A stretch of DNA of 64,000 bases, from NCBI RefSeq assembly GCF_000368965.1, contig NZ_KB849780.1, forward strand, positions 1 to 64,000, in the 5' to 3' direction. The stretch comes from Acinetobacter calcoaceticus DSM 30006 = CIP 81.8. GTDB taxonomy: Bacteria > Pseudomonadota > Gammaproteobacteria > Pseudomonadales > Moraxellaceae. Positions 9,439-18,473 of the stretch are shown here, in pieces (position 1 is the stretch's first letter; each line of letters begins with the position of its first letter). The position numbers and the translations under genes are program-made. A model generated the notes under the pieces. It was not told the origin of the DNA. It did not search any database and was given only the letters and a program-made list of their open reading frames with translations.

Positions 9439-9876
9439 TTATCGAACAATCAAAACAGGAATATGGCTTTCGCCTAAGACTTTTTGTGCAACGCTACCTA
9501 GCACCAGTTTTCGGACACCAGTACGACCATGTGAACCCATCACAATGAGATCAACATTTAAGTCTTGAGCAGCCTGAATAATTTCTTCATGTACAACAAA
9601 ACCTTCCAATAACTTAGTTTCAACAGTAATACCTTCTTCGGCAAATTTTTGTTTTGCTTGCTCTAAAATGTCGAGTAAATAAGTTCGTGTGCGTTCAATT
9701 AAATCATTAGTTTGACCAGTTTTTACATAGGCATCGGCTATATAAGGGTCAAGTGCCATAACTTGTACAACCGTAATTTTGCTATTTAGCGCTTTTCCCA
9801 GTTTAATCGCCTCTTTCATGGCGATCATTGAAGTTTCAGAACCGTCAATTGGTACAAGAATGTGTTGATATAACAT
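9439..9876 (-). CDS. Universal stress protein, UspA family
   Basis: 145 residues, a single Usp domain. It starts LYQHILVPIDGSETS and ends with GSHGRTGVRKLVLGSVAQKVL, which fits the ATP-binding pattern G-x2-G-x9-G-S, so this is probably the nucleotide-binding (MJ0577-like) subgroup. AAGGA lies about 8 bases before the ATG. Usp proteins are cytoplasmic dimers induced by starvation, oxidation and other stresses. It stands alone on the minus strand with no operon partner. Confidence 0.93.
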   Translation of the reverse strand: MLYQHILVPIDGSETSMIAMKEAIKLGKALNSKITVVQVMALDPYIADAYVKTGQTNDLIERTRTYLLDILEQAKQKFAEEGITVETKLLEGFVVHEEIIQAAQDLNVDLIVMGSHGRTGVRKLVLGSVAQKVLGESHIPVLIVR

Positions 9877-9999
9877 GAGTTTTTTCCTTATTGTAATGAT
9901 GCTTATTTATTCAATACTTTATACTTATTTTTTGACGATTTAAATTCAAGCACGTAATCATTTGTGACTTTATAACAATAAATTTTTCTAGATAAAATT

Positions 10000-10632
10000 T
10001 TATAGATTTCGCAAATTTTCCATATGTGTAGATAAAGCAGCTATATCATCAGTTTGTAAATATTCACGTATTTTCAAAATTTGCTTCTCATCTAAATCAT
10101 AAAGTTTTAAAGCAAGCAGTTTATCGATTTGTTCTTGAGGAAAGCGATATTTAATAATTTTCGCAGGCACGCCACCTACAATTGCATAGGGTGGAACATC
10201 TTTAGTTACTACAGCTCCAGTTGCAACGACTGCACCTTCACCAAGTTTGACACCTTGCATAATCATTGCACGACTACCAATCCAACACCCATCAGCAATA
10301 ACTGTGTCACCAGCTGCTAAAAAACTACGGGTATCAAAAGGGAAAGTCGAAATCCAGTCTGGTCTATGAAGTTGGTTGCCACCCATCATGATGACGCATT
10401 CAGCGCCAAAACAAACAAAATTTCCAATATAAAGTTGGTCAATTGGTTTGTCTGGTGTCGAGGCTTTATCATGTAAATAACGTACGACACAACGTTCAAA
10501 ACCTTGGTCCCAATAAGCTGAATAATATGAATAATGACCTTTAATATGGATATTTGGGTTTTTAACAGTTTTGGAAATAAACTCAAATTCACACCAATGA
10601 CGAACTGGGGTGTTAATTAAAGAAGTATCCAT
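10000..10632 (-). CDS. CatB-type xenobiotic acetyltransferase (hexapeptide repeat)
   Basis: 210 residues. Features of type B chloramphenicol/streptogramin acetyltransferases: [17 protein letters not shown], the [17 protein letters not shown] segment with the catalytic His of the family, and left-handed beta-helix hexapeptides ([20 protein letters not shown], then [20 protein letters not shown]), closing with [12 protein letters not shown]. The family moves acetyl from acetyl-CoA to hydroxyls of chloramphenicol or virginiamycin. The gene sits among core genes with no cassette, attC or transposon remnants, so it looks intrinsic. Whether it acts on an antibiotic cannot be told from sequence. Confidence 0.88.
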   Translation of the reverse strand: MDTSLINTPVRHWCEFEFISKTVKNPNIHIKGHYSYYSAYWDQGFERCVVRYLHDKASTPDKPIDQLYIGNFVCFGAECVIMMGGNQLHRPDWISTFPFDTRSFLAAGDTVIADGCWIGSRAMIMQGVKLGEGAVVATGAVVTKDVPPYAIVGGVPAKIIKYRFPQEQIDKLLALKLYDLDEKQILKIREYLQTDDIAALSTHMENLRNL

Positions 10633-10664
10633 TTGTGATTTCCCAAAAATATATCAATGGTATT

Positions 10665-10692
10665 GAATAAAAACCCCTCATAAAGAGGGGTT
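10665..10692 (-). terminator. Terminator at the end of carAB-greA
   Basis: On the minus strand an 8-bp stem AACCCCTC / GAGGGGTT with a 5-base loop, followed by a T-rich tract. It lies just beyond the greA stop at 10707. Confidence 0.85.
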
Positions 10693-10706
10693 AGTTGTGT
10701 ATTATC

Positions 10707-11183
10707 TTAGAGATATTCTACACTTACGATTTCATATTCGACTTCGCCTTGAGGAGTCACGATTTTTACTTCATCGCCTTCACTCTTACTCAAAAGACCA
10801 CGTGCGATTGGTGAGTTCACAGAAATTTTATTAATTTTAAAATCTGCTTCGTCATCGCCTACAATTTTATAAGTCTTACGTTCTTCGGTATCCAGGTTTT
10901 CAATGGTGACAGTCACACCAAATACAACACGACCATTTTGCTCAAGTGTTTTGACATCAATTTCTTGAACTGCACCGAGTTTACCTTCGATATCCTGAAT
11001 ACGGCCTTCACAGAAACCTTGCTGTTCACGAGCAGCGTGGTATTCAGCATTTTCCTTTAAATCACCGTGCTCACGTGCTTCAGCAATCGCCTGGATAATA
11101 CGTGGGCGTTCAACAGATTTTAAATGTTGTAATTCTTTCTCTAAGGCAATTTTACCTTCAGGGGTCATTGGATAGCGTTGCAT
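10707..11183 (-). CDS. greA: Transcription elongation factor GreA
   Basis: 158 residues, the family length. The N-terminal coiled-coil domain carries the tip motif [15 protein letters not shown]; its acidic residues enter the RNA polymerase secondary channel and stimulate cleavage of backtracked RNA. The C-terminal FKBP-like domain ends [26 protein letters not shown] precedes the ATG. It lies 88 bases downstream of carB on the same strand, as in other gammaproteobacteria, separated by a terminator/anti-terminator-like hairpin pair. The paralogue GreB is at 60212-60706. Confidence 0.97.
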   Translation of the reverse strand: MQRYPMTPEGKIALEKELQHLKSVERPRIIQAIAEAREHGDLKENAEYHAAREQQGFCEGRIQDIEGKLGAVQEIDVKTLEQNGRVVFGVTVTIENLDTEERKTYKIVGDDEADFKINKISVNSPIARGLLSKSEGDEVKIVTPQGEVEYEIVSVEYL

Positions 11184-11225
11184 TTTGGTCCCTCTTAATT
11201 TGAGAAAACACAGTTAAAAAAAATG

Positions 11226-11256
11226 AAAAAATCCCGCCACCGATAAGGTGACGGGA
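11226..11256 (-). terminator. Intrinsic terminator between carB and greA
   Basis: Minus strand: 10-bp stem TCCCGTCACC / GGTGGCGGGA (11256-11247 with 11241-11232, one U-G wobble), 5-base loop, then T6. It starts 16 bases after the last base of the carB coding frame (stop 11274-11272). greA therefore needs read-through or its own promoter. Confidence 0.85.
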
Positions 11257-11264
11257 CTTATCGG
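11240..11264 (-). promoter_or_regulatory. Alternative hairpin competing with the carB-greA terminator
   Basis: CCGATAAG (11264-11257) pairs perfectly with CTTATCGG (11247-11240) across a 9-base loop. The 3' arm occupies the loop and part of the terminator stem, so the two structures are mutually exclusive. The upstream arm emerges first and lies within reach of a ribosome stopped at the carB stop codon. This has the geometry of an anti-terminator; the function is inferred. Confidence 0.5.
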
Positions 11265-11271
11265 TAACAAA

Positions 11272-14200
11272 TTAACCTACAGTTAAATCTTGCAAGCGGT
11301 ATACATCCATTGGCAATTTCACAGCAAAGGCTTGGCAAACAGCTTCTGCACCATTGATAGTCGTTGTGTAATACACTTTGCCTTGTAGGGCAGCACGACG
11401 AATCATTGCAGAGTCATATTGAGCCTGTTTACCTTCAGTGGTATTGACAATAAGGTGTATTTCACCATTTTTCAAGCGGTCAACAATATGTGGACGATCT
11501 TCAGTTACTTTATTCACAGATTCACATTCTAAACCTGCTTCTTTAAGCACTTGGTATGTACCACCTGTTGCAATAAGCTTGAAGCCATATGCAGCTAATT
11601 TCTTAGCGATATCTGCAATATATTTCTTGTCAGATTCACGTACTGATAAGAAAGCATGTTTCACTTCGCCTTCGGTTGGTAAACCTGGTAAGCGTTCATT
11701 TGAGCCTAAAACAGCTTTATAGAATGCTTCACCAAATGTTTTACCTACGCCCATTACTTCACCTGTAGATTTCATCTCAGGTCCAAGCATTGGATCTACG
11801 CCTTGGAATTTAGCGAATGGGAAAACAGCTTCTTTCACAGCAAAGTGTGTTGGAATGATTTCTTTAGTAAATCCTTGAGATTCAAGTGATTGACCAGCCA
11901 TACAGCGTGCAGCTACTTTTGCTAAAGAATCACCAATACATTTCGATACGAATGGAACTGTACGTGAAGCACGTGGGTTCACTTCAAGAATGTAAACATC
12001 ATCGCCTTTAACAGCGAACTGAACATTCATCAAACCAACCACACCAAGTTCTTTTGCCATCGCAACAGTTTGACGACGCATTTCATCCTGAATTTCTTTT
12101 GATAAAGAATAAGGAGGAATTGAACATGCTGAGTCACCTGAGTGAATACCAGCTTGTTCGATGTGCTGCATAATACCGCCGATCACAACGTCTTTACCGT
12201 CAGATACACAGTCAACATCAACTTCAGTTGCATCATCTAGGAAACGGTCAAGAAGGACAGGAGCTTCATTAGATGCCTGAACTGCTTCACGAAGGTAACG
12301 TTTAAGTTCTTCTTCGTTATATACGATTTCCATTGCACGACCACCTAATACATAAGATGGGCGAACAACTAACGGATAACCTACTTTTGCAGCTTCAGAG
12401 ATACCTTCTTCAGCAGATTTTACAATGCTGTTGTTTGGTTGACGAAGCTGTAAACGTTGGATCATTTGCTGGAAACGTTCACGGTCTTCTGCGCGGTCAA
12501 TTGCATCTGGTGATGTACCAATAATTGGTGTACCAGCTTCTTCTAAAGCACGTGCCAATTTAAGAGGAGTTTGACCACCGTACTGTACGATTACACCTTT
12601 AGGCTTCTCTGTACGTACAATTTCAAGCACATCTTCAAGTGTTACAGGTTCGAAGTATAGACGGTCAGATGTGTCATAGTCGGTAGAAACAGTTTCAGGG
12701 TTACAGTTAACCATGATTGTTTCATAACCATCTTCACGCATAGCAAGCGCCGCGTGTACACAGCAGTAGTCAAATTCGATACCTTGACCAATACGGTTTG
12801 GACCACCACCAATCACCATGATCTTGTCACGATTTGATGGGTTTGCTTCACACTCTTCATCGTAAGTTGAATACATGTATGCAGTACCAGATTCAAACTC
12901 GGCAGCACATGTATCAACACGTTTGTAAACTGGATAAACACCCAAATTCCAACGTTGTTTACGGAATTGCTTTTGTGAAATACCCATGAGGTCAGCAATA
13001 CGCAGGTCAGATAAACCTTTGCGTTTGAAAGCACGGATATTGTCAGCGTTTAAGTCACCAAAACCTAAAGATTTTACTTCAGCTTCAGTTTTAACAATGT
13101 CTTGGATTTGAATGAGGAACCAACGGTCAATTTTGGTTGCTTCAAACACTTCATCTAAAGAGAAGCCATGACGGAAAGCATCTGCTATATACCAGATACG
13201 CTCAGGGCCTGGAACTTTAAGCTCTTTTAAAATGGTTTCTTTTGCATTTGTTGCACCAGCTTCGATTTTTTCATCAAAACCGCTTACACCAACTTCAAGA
13301 CCACGTAATGCTTTTTGTACAGATTCCTGGAAGTTACGGCCAATAGCCATTACTTCACCAACAGATTTCATCTGAGTGGTTAATACAGGTTCTGCTTGTG
13401 GGAATTTCTCGAAGTTAAAACGAGGAATCTTCGTTACAACATAGTCAATCGATGGTTCAAAGCTTGCAGGAGTCACGCCACCAGTGATGTCATTTTTCAA
13501 TTCATCAAGGGTATAACCAACAGCAAGTTTTGCTGCGATTTTTGCGATTGGGAAACCTGTTGCTTTAGAAGCAAGAGCAGATGAACGAGATACACGAGGG
13601 TTCATCTCAATGACAACCATACGTCCATCTTTCGGGTTAATACCGAATTGAACATTAGAACCACCTGTTTCAACACCAATTTCACGAAGAACTGCAACCG
13701 AAGCATTACGCATCAATTGATATTCTTTGTCTGTTAATGTCTGAGCAGGAGCAACGGTAATTGAGTCACCAGTGTGAACGCCCATTGGGTCGAAGTTTTC
13801 GATAGCACATACGATAATACAGTTGTCGTTTTTGTCACGAACAACTTCCATTTCGTACTCTTTCCAGCCAATTAAAGATTCATCGATCAATAACTGGTGA
13901 GTAGGAGAGAGGTCAAAACCACGTTCACAAATTTCAAGGAATTCTTCGCGGTTATATGCAATACCACCGCCCGAACCACCCATTGTAAATGATGGACGAA
14001 TAATTACAGGAAAACCAAAGCGCGACTGGATTGTTAAAGCTTCTTCCATTGTTTCAGCAATGGCAGCTTTTGGACATTCCAAGCCAATTTTACGCATAGC
14101 GATATCGAAGAGTTTACGATCTTCGGCTTTCTCAATCGCTTCTTTGCTTGCACCAATTAATTCAACATTATATTTAGCAAGAACGCCGTGCTCATCAAGT

Positions 14201-14502
14201 GCGAGAGCACAGTTCAATGCAGTTTGACCACCCATAGTTGGTAATACTGCATCTGGACGTTCTTTTTCAATAATCTGTGCAACTGTTTGCCAAGTAATCG
14301 GCTCAATATAAGTTGCATCAGCCATTGAAGGATCTGTCATGATGGTTGCTGGATTAGAGTTAACCAAAATAACACGATAGCCTTCTTCACGAAGTGCTTT
14401 ACACGCTTGAGCACCTGAGTAGTCAAACTCACATGCTTGTCCAATCACAATCGGGCCAGCACCAATAATTAAGATGCTTTTAATATCCGTACGTTTAGGC
14501 AT
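11272..14502 (-). CDS. carB: Carbamoyl-phosphate synthase large subunit
   Basis: 1076 residues, full length. It has two homologous ATP-grasp synthetase halves: the first starts [23 protein letters not shown], the second near residue 560 with [23 protein letters not shown]-terminal MGS-like allosteric domain contains [16 protein letters not shown] and [10 protein letters not shown]. With CarA it makes carbamoyl phosphate from bicarbonate, glutamine nitrogen and two ATP for pyrimidine and arginine synthesis. GGAG lies 6 bases before the ATG, and only 14 bases separate it from carA, so the pair is co-transcribed. Confidence 0.98.
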   Translation of the reverse strand: MPKRTDIKSILIIGAGPIVIGQACEFDYSGAQACKALREEGYRVILVNSNPATIMTDPSMADATYIEPITWQTVAQIIEKERPDAVLPTMGGQTALNCALALDEHGVLAKYNVELIGASKEAIEKAEDRKLFDIAMRKIGLECPKAAIAETMEEALTIQSRFGFPVIIRPSFTMGGSGGGIAYNREEFLEICERGFDLSPTHQLLIDESLIGWKEYEMEVVRDKNDNCIIVCAIENFDPMGVHTGDSITVAPAQTLTDKEYQLMRNASVAVLREIGVETGGSNVQFGINPKDGRMVVIEMNPRVSRSSALASKATGFPIAKIAAKLAVGYTLDELKNDITGGVTPASFEPSIDYVVTKIPRFNFEKFPQAEPVLTTQMKSVGEVMAIGRNFQESVQKALRGLEVGVSGFDEKIEAGATNAKETILKELKVPGPERIWYIADAFRHGFSLDEVFEATKIDRWFLIQIQDIVKTEAEVKSLGFGDLNADNIRAFKRKGLSDLRIADLMGISQKQFRKQRWNLGVYPVYKRVDTCAAEFESGTAYMYSTYDEECEANPSNRDKIMVIGGGPNRIGQGIEFDYCCVHAALAMREDGYETIMVNCNPETVSTDYDTSDRLYFEPVTLEDVLEIVRTEKPKGVIVQYGGQTPLKLARALEEAGTPIIGTSPDAIDRAEDRERFQQMIQRLQLRQPNNSIVKSAEEGISEAAKVGYPLVVRPSYVLGGRAMEIVYNEEELKRYLREAVQASNEAPVLLDRFLDDATEVDVDCVSDGKDVVIGGIMQHIEQAGIHSGDSACSIPPYSLSKEIQDEMRRQTVAMAKELGVVGLMNVQFAVKGDDVYILEVNPRASRTVPFVSKCIGDSLAKVAARCMAGQSLESQGFTKEIIPTHFAVKEAVFPFAKFQGVDPMLGPEMKSTGEVMGVGKTFGEAFYKAVLGSNERLPGLPTEGEVKHAFLSVRESDKKYIADIAKKLAAYGFKLIATGGTYQVLKEAGLECESVNKVTEDRPHIVDRLKNGEIHLIVNTTEGKQAQYDSAMIRRAALQGKVYYTTTINGAEAVCQAFAVKLPMDVYRLQDLTVG

Positions 14503-14516
14503 TATTCGCTCCGTAA

Positions 14517-15656
14517 TTACTGTTTAGATGCTTCGATAAGTTCGATGAAATGATCGAACAAAGGTGCACAATCATGTGGACCAGGGCTTGCTTCAGGGTG
14601 ACCTTGGAAGCTGAAAGCTGGTTTGTCTGTACGGTGGATACCTTGTAGGGTGCCATCGAACAATGATTTATGCGTTGCTTTTAAGTTAGCCGGTAAAGTT
14701 TCTGCATCTACAGCAAAACCATGGTTCTGTGAAGTAATCATCACTGTACCATCTTCAAGATTTTGTACAGGATGGTTAGCACCGTGGTGACCATGGTTCA
14801 TTTTTACAGTTTTTGCGCCAGAAGCGAGTGCCAGAATTTGGTGACCTAAGCAGATACCAAATACAGGTAATGTTGTGGTTTCAACAATAGTTTTTACAGA
14901 TTCGATCGCGTAATCACAAGCAGCTGGATCGCCAGGACCATTTGAGAGGAATACGCCATCCGGATTAAGTGCCAATACTTTTTCAGCCGGAGTTTCTGCA
15001 GGAACAACGGTTAGTTTGCAACCGCGGTCTGCAAGCATACGCAAGATGTTGGTTTTGACACCGTAATCGTATGCAACTACATGGTATTTTAATTCAGGTT
15101 GAGAGAAGCCTTTGCCTAAGGTCCATGAACCTTCAGACCATTCAAAACCTGTTGGATCACAACATTCTTTTGCAAGGTCTAAACCATTTAAGCCACCAAA
15201 AGCACGTGCTTTTGCAATTGCTTCTTCTTCTGTAATATTTTCGCCAGCAAGGATACATCCGTTTTGGGCGCCAGTCTGACGTAAAATACGAGTCAGTTTA
15301 CGAGTATCGATATCTGCAATAGCAACAACATTATGCGCTTGCAAATATTCACTCAACGACTGCTCAGCACGGAAATTACTGTGTAGTAGTGGAAGGTCAC
15401 GAATAATTAAACCATTCGCCCATACTTTATGGATACGACCAGATTCAACGTCTTCCGAGTTGCAACCAGTGTTGCCAATATGAGGGTAAGTTAATGTCAC
15501 AATTTGTTGTGCATAACTTGGGTCAGTCAAAATTTCTTGATAGCCTGTCATGGCTGTGTTAAAAACGACTTCTCCAGTCGTATTTCCCGGTGCGCCGATT
15601 GACGTTCCTTTAAAGATCGTTCCATCTGCGAGGGCTAAAATGGCGGGGATGCTCAA
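14517..15656 (-). CDS. carA: Carbamoyl-phosphate synthase small subunit (glutaminase)
   Basis: 379 residues from a TTG start at 15656. This start is chosen because AGGAG lies 7 bases upstream and the length matches the family; the longer frame to 15701 would put about 15 unrelated residues in front. The N-terminal domain starts [14 protein letters not shown]. The class I glutamine amidotransferase domain has the [15 protein letters not shown] nucleophile elbow (Cys) and [11 protein letters not shown] (catalytic His/Glu). It hydrolyses glutamine and channels ammonia to CarB. The TTG overlaps the stop of a 25-codon leader ORF in a TTGA junction, so carA translation is probably coupled to the leader. 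Confidence 0.97.
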   Translation of the reverse strand: MSIPAILALADGTIFKGTSIGAPGNTTGEVVFNTAMTGYQEILTDPSYAQQIVTLTYPHIGNTGCNSEDVESGRIHKVWANGLIIRDLPLLHSNFRAEQSLSEYLQAHNVVAIADIDTRKLTRILRQTGAQNGCILAGENITEEEAIAKARAFGGLNGLDLAKECCDPTGFEWSEGSWTLGKGFSQPELKYHVVAYDYGVKTNILRMLADRGCKLTVVPAETPAEKVLALNPDGVFLSNGPGDPAACDYAIESVKTIVETTTLPVFGICLGHQILALASGAKTVKMNHGHHGANHPVQNLEDGTVMITSQNHGFAVDAETLPANLKATHKSLFDGTLQGIHRTDKPAFSFQGHPEASPGPHDCAPLFDHFIELIEASKQ

Positions 15657-15730
15657 ACCAAAGCTCCTGAATTTCGGCTGTAAAAAAGCGAGTAGACCCA
15701 AAAAAGATCGGCGATGTTTGGATAAAACAT
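15653..15730 (-). CDS. Putative carA leader peptide (25 residues), overlapping the carA start
   Basis: An ATG at 15730 opens a 25-codon frame starting [18 protein letters not shown] and ending NSGALV, with the stop TGA (15655-15653) sharing two bases with the carA TTG (15656-15654). It contains four Phe and three Tyr codons, most of them U-rich, and two runs of T6. GGGAGGG lies directly before the ATG; spacing from GGAGG is short (2 bases), although AGGG five bases away also fits. The transcript from the promoter at 15771-15799 would place this ORF about 35 bases into a leader of roughly 110 bases. I infer a regulatory leader peptide, possibly pyrimidine-sensitive given the U-rich tracts and the gene it precedes. 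No attenuator hairpin is visible, so translational coupling is the simpler model. Confidence 0.55.
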   Translation of the reverse strand: MFYPNIADLFWVYSLFYSRNSGALV

Positions 15731-15770
15731 GCCCTCCCTATCGGTCTGCCCGCTTGTAACTTAACAGCGC

Positions 15771-15799
15771 ATTATACGCATGGAACCCTCTAAAGTCTA
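15771..15799 (-). promoter_or_regulatory. Sigma70-type promoter of carAB
   Basis: Minus strand: -35 TAGACT (15799-15794), 17-base spacer, -10 TATAAT (15776-15771), a perfect -10 followed by GCGC. Transcription would begin near 15764, about 108 bases before carA. Confidence 0.65.
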
Positions 15800-15966
15800 T
15801 TTCTTTTCTGCTAAAAAATATAATTCATTGCTTGCTTTTTACAAAAAAATATCCGCTTATCTGAATTAGATACTTTTGATAAATTGTCTAACAATTTGCA
15901 AGGGGAATTCTTGGAACTAGATTTATTGTATTGCTAGTTAAAAAATAAACAATATGAGGAAATAGT

Positions 15967-16554
15967 ATGAGCAATAATGAAGTTTCAACAGATGTGAGCG
16001 AAAAAGCTCAAGCGGTAGTTGAGTCGGTAAAAGCTGAGGTTAATGAAGTGAAAGAGACCATAGCTGCTACTACAACTAAGGCTAAAAAAACAGTAACTGC
16101 TAAAACTGCACAGGTAAAAGAAGCTGTTGCCGAAAAAACTGAGCAAGTTAAAGAAGTTGCTACAGAAGCAACAACTCAGGTAAAAGAGGCAATTACTGAG
16201 ACTCAAGAACAAGTCAAAGAAGTTTTAAGCGAGACTCAAGAGAAAATTGAAGCTGAAACTCACGAATTAAATAAGAACATTCAAAATCAATTTGTTCAAA
16301 TTAAACAAGATATTCTACAGCGTCTGGATGTGATTAAAGCTCAGTTTAGTACTTCACAAGAAGGATTGTCTGACCTTAAAAATGCTTTGAAAGCAGAGAT
16401 TAATGCCCTTATTGAAGATTTAACGAAAGTGAGCAAAGAGCTTAAGGGTGATATTAGTCAGATTTCTTTGAAACACAAAGATTCTCTAAGTGAAAGTATT
16501 AAGCGTACTAAAAGTAATGCAGTCGAAGCTTGGAATAAAGCACGAGACAATTAA
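15967..16554 (+). CDS. LEA/apolipoprotein-like hydrophilic protein with 11-residue repeats
   Basis: 195 residues, very rich in Lys, Glu, Ala, Thr and Val, with no Cys, a single Trp near the C-terminus, and no signal peptide. Residues 47-101 are five consecutive 11-residue units: TAQVKEAVAEK, TEQVKEVATEA, TTQVKEAITET, QEQVKEVLSET, QEKIEAETHEL. This hendecad pattern is typical of group 3 LEA proteins and apolipoprotein-like amphipathic helices. The C-terminal 90 residues look like ordinary helical coiled coil. Inference: a soluble stress-protective or membrane-surface-binding protein; a desiccation role is plausible in Acinetobacter but unproved. GAGGAA precedes the ATG. It is a single-gene unit between the carA promoter and a strong terminator. 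Confidence 0.8.
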   Translation: MSNNEVSTDVSEKAQAVVESVKAEVNEVKETIAATTTKAKKTVTAKTAQVKEAVAEKTEQVKEVATEATTQVKEAITETQEQVKEVLSETQEKIEAETHELNKNIQNQFVQIKQDILQRLDVIKAQFSTSQEGLSDLKNALKAEINALIEDLTKVSKELKGDISQISLKHKDSLSESIKRTKSNAVEAWNKARDN

Positions 16555-16578
16555 TGATCTCTGCTTTGATCCAGCTAT

Positions 16579-16611
16579 AAAAAAGCGAGAATTAATTTCT
16601 CGCTTTTTTAT
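16579..16611. terminator. Bidirectional terminator
   Basis: AAAAGCGAGAA / TTCTCGCTTTT stem with A- and T-runs on both sides, between the convergent LEA-like and DOMON-like genes. Confidence 0.85.
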
Positions 16612-16613
16612 TT

Positions 16614-17150
16614 TTAGAACTGATGTAACCAGTCACGTTTATTATGGAAATCTGCACTTTTTCCACTATGCTGCATTGCATAGTACTGCATACCTTCTTT
16701 GGTCTTTAAAACTGTAGTCAAACCTAAATAAAGGTTTGCCCATTTCAAGCGATGCTGTTGCATAAATTGTCCTAAATCAAGACTAACATTTAAGCCATAG
16801 TGAGTACGCTTGAGATGATTCAGTTCAATATCGTAAGCAGCAAGGGGAGGTATACTTTCTGGATAGCGATATTCTTCAAACTGATATGACTGCCATGCTT
16901 GAGAAGGGGAAAGATTAATTTCCCGATAATAATCTTCACCATGCACGCCAACAAAAATTTCGAAACAAGTTTCTTCCCACAAAAAATCTTGACGAGGATG
17001 AGCCGCGACTTCTTGAGGCCAGATAATAAGTTGATTTGGATCACGAATCCAAAAACCGATATTTAAGGTATAGGGTGCTTGCTGTTCAATTGCGCCAACA
17101 ACGGAAACAGCTTGAAAACGATCAAAAGCTGAAAGTTCGTAACTTGCCAT
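16614..17150 (-). CDS. DOMON-like domain protein
   Basis: 178 residues without signal peptide or membrane helix. Segments such as YTLNIGFWIRDPNQLIIWP, DFLWEETCFEIFVG and YREINLSPSQAWQSYQF recall the DOMON-like beta-sandwich (ligand-binding) family of bacteria, where the WEETCFE...EINLSPS stretch is well conserved. The ligand is unknown; DOMON folds usually bind haem or sugars. It lies 16 bases downstream of yhbY on the same strand and may be co-transcribed. The assignment rests on recalled family motifs. Confidence 0.72.
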   Translation of the reverse strand: MASYELSAFDRFQAVSVVGAIEQQAPYTLNIGFWIRDPNQLIIWPQEVAAHPRQDFLWEETCFEIFVGVHGEDYYREINLSPSQAWQSYQFEEYRYPESIPPLAAYDIELNHLKRTHYGLNVSLDLGQFMQQHRLKWANLYLGLTTVLKTKEGMQYYAMQHSGKSADFHNKRDWLHQF

Positions 17151-17166
17151 AGTTTGTCAAATTAAA

Positions 17167-17490
17167 TTAGTTTGCTAGATGAGCGTGACGAACAAGATTA
17201 GATAAATGCTGGTTTTGTTTAGCTGCTTTTTTGTAAAGCAAAACAATTTTACCAATTTTTTGCACAGCTTGAGCACCTGTCGCTTCTACAATTGCGTCAA
17301 TTGTTGCAGTACGCGCTTCACGGTCTTCACCAGCAATCTTAACTTTAATAAGCTCATGGTCATTTAAAGCACGAAGCGTTTCTTCGATTACTGCGTCTGT
17401 TAAGCCTTGTCCACCAATCATGACAACTGGATTAAGCACATGACCAATTTGACGTAAACGTTTACGTTCATGGATAGATAAAGCGGCCAT
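17167..17490 (-). CDS. yhbY: Ribosome-assembly RNA-binding protein YhbY (CRM domain)
   Basis: 107 residues, a single CRM domain: an N-terminal ERKRLRQIGHVLNPVVMIG with the conserved GGQGLTDAVI loop, then HELIKVKI. YhbY binds precursors of the large ribosomal subunit. It is divergent from rlmE-ftsH, the same arrangement as in E. coli. The start is the ATG at 17490; the Shine-Dalgarno is weak. Confidence 0.93.
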   Translation of the reverse strand: MAALSIHERKRLRQIGHVLNPVVMIGGQGLTDAVIEETLRALNDHELIKVKIAGEDREARTATIDAIVEATGAQAVQKIGKIVLLYKKAAKQNQHLSNLVRHAHLAN

Positions 17491-17689
17491 TAAAAATACC
17501 TGATTTTAAAAACGGCTTAGTATAGCAAAAAACTTAAATCCAGATGTACGAAAAACTGTATAAATAATCGATCAACATTATTGGAAAAAAACTGTAAAAC
17601 TTAGTGAGATTACGCTACATCCGTACTGTAATGAGAGTAATTTTCACGTACAATGAACGATCAGAAGTTTTTTTGATATTTAGTGAGTT

Positions 17690-18340
17690 ATGGCAACACG
17701 CATTACAAACCAGAAATTGTCGAAAAGTAGTCGTGTATGGATGAGGGAACATCTGGACGATCCTTTTGTAAAAAAAGCACAAAAGGAAGGATATCGTGCT
17801 CGAGCAGCCTATAAACTTCTTGAAATCCAAGAAAAATATAAGTTGATTAAGCCAGGCATGACTGTAGTGGATTTAGGCGCGGCTCCTGGTAGTTGGTCTC
17901 AAATCGCTGGGAAACTCGTTGGTAGCAAAGGTTTAGTGGTTGCTTCCGACATTTTGCCTATGGATGCTTTGCCTGATGTCACTTTCTTACAAGGCGACTT
18001 TAGAGAAGAAGATGTATTTGAAAAATTGTTAAATATTTTAAATGGGCGACAAGTAGACATTGTAATTTCTGATATGGCCCCCAATACATCAGGTAATAGG
18101 GCCGTTGATCAACCTAGACAGATTTACTTATGTGAATTGGCTTTAGATTTCGCTCAAAAGGTTCTGGGTCCTAATGGACAATTTGTTGTTAAAGTGTTCC
18201 AGGGCACAGGATTCGATGAGTTTCGTAAACAAGTAGTTGATAGTTTTGATGTGTTAAAGACAGCAAAACCAGCAGCTTCTCGGGCGCGGTCTAAAGAGGT
18301 TTTTTTGATTGGACAAGGGCGTAAGAAAGCATTGCGATAA
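17690..18340 (+). CDS. rlmE: 23S rRNA 2'-O-ribose methyltransferase RlmE (FtsJ/RrmJ)
   Basis: 216 residues. SAM-binding motif I is [13 protein letters not shown] (residues 59-71). The K-D-K-E catalytic tetrad appears as K42 (AAYKLLE), Asp in [10 protein letters not shown], Lys in FVVKVFQG and Glu in KEVFLIG. The family methylates U2552 of 23S rRNA late in 50S assembly. It is followed by ftsH 130 bases downstream, as in many Proteobacteria. GTGAG precedes the ATG. Confidence 0.96.
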   Translation: MATRITNQKLSKSSRVWMREHLDDPFVKKAQKEGYRARAAYKLLEIQEKYKLIKPGMTVVDLGAAPGSWSQIAGKLVGSKGLVVASDILPMDALPDVTFLQGDFREEDVFEKLLNILNGRQVDIVISDMAPNTSGNRAVDQPRQIYLCELALDFAQKVLGPNGQFVVKVFQGTGFDEFRKQVVDSFDVLKTAKPAASRARSKEVFLIGQGRKKALR

Positions 18341-18473
18341 AGTTTACTTGCCAAGCTCCTAAAAATTGTGCATTTTGTACTTTTAGGTTATCCGCAAGCA
18401 ATACAGTTGCTGCTTTTATGACGATCGGCCAAGATTGGGCATGATCAAATTAGATCGATATGGGAATAAAGCT

